Positions 6,996-9,764 of a DNA stretch of 9,764 nucleotides are shown here, piece by piece. A program made the position numbers and the translations under genes. The stretch's first letter is position 1. Every line of letters begins with the position of its first letter. The DNA comes from JAYGED01 sp046582565 (GTDB lineage Bacteria > Pseudomonadota > Alphaproteobacteria > JAAXGF01): positions 1 to 9,764 of the forward strand of contig JAYGED010000310.1 in assembly GCA_046582565.1 (NCBI GenBank), written 5' to 3'. The notes below the pieces were generated by a model. That model did no database searches. It saw nothing but the letters and a program-made list of their open reading frames with translations, and was not told the origin of the DNA.

Positions 6996-9472
6996 TCCTC
7001 CGCCAGCCGCTCCTCGGCGATATGTTCAATGCGCTCGCGCAGGTCCGGGTTGGCGTCGAGCAATTGGGTGAAATCGCGGGCGAACAGCGCCAGCACCTGG
7101 CAGTAGCTCAAGGCCGTGACGTCGGCTGTTCGCAGCGTTTCTTTCAGCAGGGCAATCTCGCCGAAGAAATCACCGCTGCCGAGACGCACCAGATTATTCG
7201 GGATATCGACCTCGACGGCGCCGGTTGAGATGAAATACATGGCGTCCGCAGGACCGCCCTTGCGGACCACCAACTCGCCGGGCAGCACCAGACGGGGCTT
7301 GAGAAGGTTGGCGATCTCGTCGATGCGGGTTTCATCCAGGCCGGCGAAAAACGGCACCTTGCCGACCAGCTTGCTGGGCTCAAGGCCGAGATCGAGGACC
7401 GGGGGCACATGGAGAGCATCGTTCCGCTCATCAAGGCCGCCCTTGAGGTTCGAATAGACCTCGCTGCTGATCACCGCCTGGCCGACCATGGCGTTGTAGT
7501 TGGACGCCTCGAGGCGAATGGCGACACGTTCCAGCAGGCGCGATTGCAGGGTCTCGGCATAGTCGGGATATTGCAGCCTGATCCCTTCGAGCTGTTGCTC
7601 GGTGGCCGACTGCCGGGCGCCGAGCATTTCATCGAGGGCCGCGCCGGTTTCCGCCCCAAACAGCGGCGTGATCTTGTCCGCCAAATGGACCCGCATCTCT
7701 CGTATGACCGTGGCCGTCGCTATCAGCATGTTGAGCCGGCTGGCCAGGGCCGCTGCCAGGGGCCCGGTCCAACCCATATGACGTTGCAGGGCGAGGGCGA
7801 TGCGAAAGCCGCGTGAGAAGCCCAAAGCTTTTTGCACGGCGGCGTCATGGCCCGCGATGCCACCGGTCTTGACGCCGTCCAGAATACTGTCGGCCTGAGC
7901 AAACAATCGCCTGGCGATATTGGACGAAATAAAACCCTGGCTGAATTGCTGCAGATAGAGACCGCGCTCGTCGTTGATCAGGGCGGTCAGGCCGGTGCGC
8001 ACGCGGTCGGCGTCGGACAGGCCTTCGGCGCTGGCGCGCTCCGCCTCGATATCGGCGAGGCGGTCGTCATATTCTCCGGCAATGGACTGGGCCAGCGCAG
8101 GTTCGATCTGGTAACTGCGCGCCACGTCCTGAATTTCATCGCGCACTTCGGAGAGCGCCTTGGCGAGTACGCGGTTGCGCACATCGAGATCGGCGGCCGA
8201 CAATTTATCGAGGCCGAGCCAGGACATCAGCGGGCCCATGGTGGGAGCGTTGACAAACAGGGTGAACAGCACGAAACCGGTCACCATCACCACCACGAAG
8301 TTGCGTATGTCCTCGGGGATGCTCTCGTTTTCATAAATGGCGAGCGCCAGGGCGAGGGACACCGCACCTCTCAACCCGCCCCAAAACATAACCGTTGTAT
8401 AGGCCGGGCTGACCTTGTCGGCGAGGCCGGTTTTGCCGAACAGCGGCAACAATCCATAGAGGATGGCCGCGCGGGCGGCGAAGGCGGTGATGGTAAGCAC
8501 CACAAGCAGACCGAATTCGCCGAGAGTGAAGTTGGTAAGCGTAGTCGGTACGGCCAGGCCGACCAGGACAAAAATCAATGAATTCGCCCAGAAGCCGAGT
8601 TGCTCCCAGGTCTCGATCAACGGGTGCCAGGTCTCGGGCGAAAACATGGTGCGGCCGTAGGAGCCGACCACCAGAGCCGCCGTGACCACCGCCATGACCC
8701 CCGACACATGTAGATAATGCTCGGCCAGCATGAAGGAGAGATAGGCCAGACACACGGTCAGGGTAATCTCGACCATGGGCACGCCGTGCAGTTTGCCGAT
8801 AAGCCAGCACACCGCCCGCGCAAACAGGAAGCCGACGACGATGCCACCGAAGAAGACGCGCACGAATTCCCCGGCCCCCTTCAGCAGATCGACCTCGGCG
8901 CTGCCCACCAGCATGCCGAGCAGAATGGTGAACATGACGATGGCGGTGGCGTCGTTGAGCAGGCTCTCGCCCTCCACCAGTATGGCAAGACGCTTGGGCG
9001 CGCCCAGGTCCTTGAAGATGGCGACCACCGCCACCGGGTCCGTGGCCGAGACGATGGCGCCCAACAGCAGGCAGACGACAAATGAGAACCCGGAGACGGA
9101 ATAGAGCACGCCGGCGACGGCGAAAGTCGAGATCATCAGACCGACAACCGCCAACAGCAGGATCGGCGCAATGTCGTCGAGCAGCTTTTTAACATCGATG
9201 GAGAGCGCTGATTCAAACACCAGGGCCGGCAGGAAGATAAAGAATACGGCCTCCGATGTGATGTTGAATCCGTACAGGGCGGAGACGAAATCACCCAGAA
9301 TCCAAAGCCCTTCGACGCCGTGAAGCAAAGTCACCACAATGCCGAAGATGATGCCCACGGCGGCGAGCAGCACTGTATAGGGGAAGTTGATCCGCTGGGC
9401 GACCGGCAGCAACAAGCTGGTAATCGCCAGCAGGCCCGTCAAACCCAATACAACAATTGTCGTGTCTTCCAT
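6989..9472 (-). CDS. CPA1-family Na+/H+ antiporter with C-terminal cyclic-nucleotide-binding domain
   Basis: An 827-aa inner-membrane cation/proton exchanger (NhaP/SOS1-like). Residues 1 to about 415 contain 12-13 hydrophobic segments. They carry the CPA1 ion-site signatures SATDP (142-146), VEGESLLND (166-174, with the Asn-Asp pair) and FWGGLRGAV (363-371). Residues about 425-690 are a long cytosolic, charged, mostly helical region with no hydrophobic voltage-sensor-like helices. Residues about 705-815 form a cyclic-nucleotide-binding domain. Its phosphate-binding cassette is intact: GDFFGEIALL with Glu772, then Arg781 in LRTADV at the PKA/HCN spacing. Thr follows the Arg, so cAMP and cGMP cannot be told apart. 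ATG 9472 is preferred to the GTG at 9475 because a G-run sits 7 bases upstream of it. It converges on trmJ, with an insertion sequence just upstream. Ion specificity (Na+, Li+ or K+) is not determined. Confidence 0.92.
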   Translation of the reverse strand: MEDTTIVVLGLTGLLAITSLLLPVAQRINFPYTVLLAAVGIIFGIVVTLLHGVEGLWILGDFVSALYGFNITSEAVFFIFLPALVFESALSIDVKKLLDDIAPILLLAVVGLMISTFAVAGVLYSVSGFSFVVCLLLGAIVSATDPVAVVAIFKDLGAPKRLAILVEGESLLNDATAIVMFTILLGMLVGSAEVDLLKGAGEFVRVFFGGIVVGFLFARAVCWLIGKLHGVPMVEITLTVCLAYLSFMLAEHYLHVSGVMAVVTAALVVGSYGRTMFSPETWHPLIETWEQLGFWANSLIFVLVGLAVPTTLTNFTLGEFGLLVVLTITAFAARAAILYGLLPLFGKTGLADKVSPAYTTVMFWGGLRGAVSLALALAIYENESIPEDIRNFVVVMVTGFVLFTLFVNAPTMGPLMSWLGLDKLSAADLDVRNRVLAKALSEVRDEIQDVARSYQIEPALAQSIAGEYDDRLADIEAERASAEGLSDADRVRTGLTALINDERGLYLQQFSQGFISSNIARRLFAQADSILDGVKTGGIAGHDAAVQKALGFSRGFRIALALQRHMGWTGPLAAALASRLNMLIATATVIREMRVHLADKITPLFGAETGAALDEMLGARQSATEQQLEGIRLQYPDYAETLQSRLLERVAIRLEASNYNAMVGQAVISSEVYSNLKGGLDERNDALHVPPVLDLGLEPSKLVGKVPFFAGLDETRIDEIANLLKPRLVLPGELVVRKGGPADAMYFISTGAVEVDIPNNLVRLGSGDFFGEIALLKETLRTADVTALSYCQVLALFARDFTQLLDANPDLRERIEHIAEERLAEDR

Positions 9473-9479
9473 CACAGCG

Positions 9480-9485
9480 CCCCCC
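9480..9485 (-). promoter_or_regulatory. Probable ribosome-binding G-run for the antiporter
   Basis: On the minus strand six G residues lie 7 bases before ATG (9472) and only 4 bases before the alternative GTG (9475). The spacing favours the ATG. The run is not a canonical GGAGG, so this is a moderate call. Confidence 0.45.
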
Positions 9486-9545
9486 GTGATCGATATTCTT
9501 CTAGCCTGAATTATTCATGACGTTCTGTGAAACGGTCGGTGAGCG

Positions 9546-9574
9546 TGGATTAAACTGTTGAGATTCCGTATGAT
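9546..9574 (+). promoter_or_regulatory. Weak candidate promoter of the IS transposase
   Basis: TATGAT at 9569-9574 matches five of six bases of the sigma-70 -10 consensus. A poor -35-like TGGATT (9546-9551) lies 17 bases upstream. The position, about 50 bases before the transposase ATG and inside the proposed IS end, is reasonable, but the -35 match is poor, so this is tentative. Confidence 0.22.
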
Positions 9575-9624
9575 TTTGGTGTTTGAACAAGATCATCCGG
9601 CAATAGAAAAACCCACGGCCCAGC

Positions 9625-9764
9625 ATGAACCAGACTATCGCCTATCTCCCCGGTTTGTCACCCGTCGAGAAAAAGGAGCTATGCGCCCGGTTCGATGGTG
9701 GCCGGCTGTCATCCGACGGTGGCGTGCTGTTGCTGCGCGGGATCGAGAAACGGCTTGGCCTTGC
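9625..9764 (+). CDS. IS1380-family transposase, N-terminal 46 codons (3' end outside window)
   Basis: This is a DDE transposase that would move the IS by cutting and joining its ends. The visible part starts MNQTIAYLPGLSPVEKKELC and continues with ARFDGGRLSSDGGVLLLRGI. The FDGG-LSSDGG-LLLR-I block is the N-terminal hallmark of the IS1380 group. The frame is open to the window edge with no stop or frameshift, but the catalytic DDE residues lie beyond the visible part, so activity cannot be judged. The ATG at 9625 is the natural start; no clear Shine-Dalgarno precedes it. It is divergent from the antiporter gene, with 152 bases between the two start codons. Confidence 0.88.
   Translation, partial: MNQTIAYLPGLSPVEKKELCARFDGGRLSSDGGVLLLRGIEKRLGL

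Larger units (their letters stand above)
9505..9764 (+). mobile_element. Left end of an IS1380-family insertion sequence (truncated by window edge)
   Basis: The transposase that starts at 9625 marks an IS. The left boundary is proposed at CCTGAATTATTCATGACG (9505-9522), because IS1380-family termini generally begin with CC and the segment lies about 120 bases before the transposase start, a normal leader length. Within it, TGAAT-T-ATTCA (9507-9517) is a perfect short palindrome. The four bases just outside are CTAG (9501-9504), which could be one copy of a 4-bp target duplication. The right end is outside the window, so neither the terminal inverted repeat nor the duplication can be confirmed. 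The family is well supported by the protein; the exact boundary is inference. Confidence 0.6.

Noticed and set aside
8281..8300. CAC/CAT-rich microsatellite-like tract
   Set aside because: It is coding on the minus strand, within the antiporter residues VVVMVTG, and short Val/Met codon repetition explains it.
7832..8581. 249-codon plus-strand frame opposite the antiporter
   Set aside because: It is the shadow of the antiporter's third-position GC bias. It has a low-complexity composition rich in Gly, Gln, His and Glu, and no domain or ribosome site.
8331..9081. Other minus- and plus-strand frames inside the antiporter (for example 8331-8810 and 8717-9085)
   Set aside because: They are out of frame with a continuous, motif-complete CPA1 protein and show no family signature.

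Overview
The window looks like a stretch of chromosome from a GC-rich alphaproteobacterium, probably related to Rhodospirillales. This rests on the protein wording of NadE, CysS, CimA and TrmJ, strong GC3 bias in the housekeeping genes, and tight head-to-tail gene packing. The taxonomic call is by impression and was not tested with a tree. Most of the window is ordinary metabolism and translation. I see no CRISPR array, defence island, prophage or clearly undescribed system.

Layout, left to right. Bases 2-910 hold the C-terminal part of a glutamine-dependent NAD+ synthetase (nadE), whose 5' end lies outside the window. Eight bases on, a TTG-started class I/II PLP aminotransferase of unknown substrate (919-2046) overlaps by 4 bases (ATGA) a secreted protein with four calcium-loop FG-GAP/VCBS-type repeats (2043-3074). 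After a gap of about 116 bases comes a second plus-strand run: cysteinyl-tRNA synthetase cysS (3191-4573), citramalate synthase cimA (4573-6165, sharing one base with cysS) and a TrmJ-type SPOUT tRNA 2'-O-methyltransferase (6171-6944). A large CPA1 Na+/H+ antiporter with a C-terminal cyclic-nucleotide-binding domain (9472 down to 6989, minus strand) converges on trmJ. At the right edge begins an IS1380-family insertion sequence, with the first 46 codons of its transposase visible from 9625.

How the parts relate. cysS, cimA and trmJ are almost certainly co-transcribed. They join Cys-tRNA charging, the pyruvate route to isoleucine and tRNA anticodon-loop modification. The aminotransferase and the repeat protein look translationally coupled, but nothing in the sequence says why. 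The antiporter should couple ion exchange to a cyclic nucleotide signal. Its upstream region is cut about 32 bases before the start codon by the likely left end of the IS, so its present promoter may lie inside the element.

The least expected DNA structure is a 24-bp tandem duplication (6941-6988, plus a 7-base partial third copy). It fills the whole gap between the convergent trmJ and antiporter genes and supplies both stop codons. No gene-free stretch exceeds 300 bases. The longest are 3075-3190 and 9473-9624.
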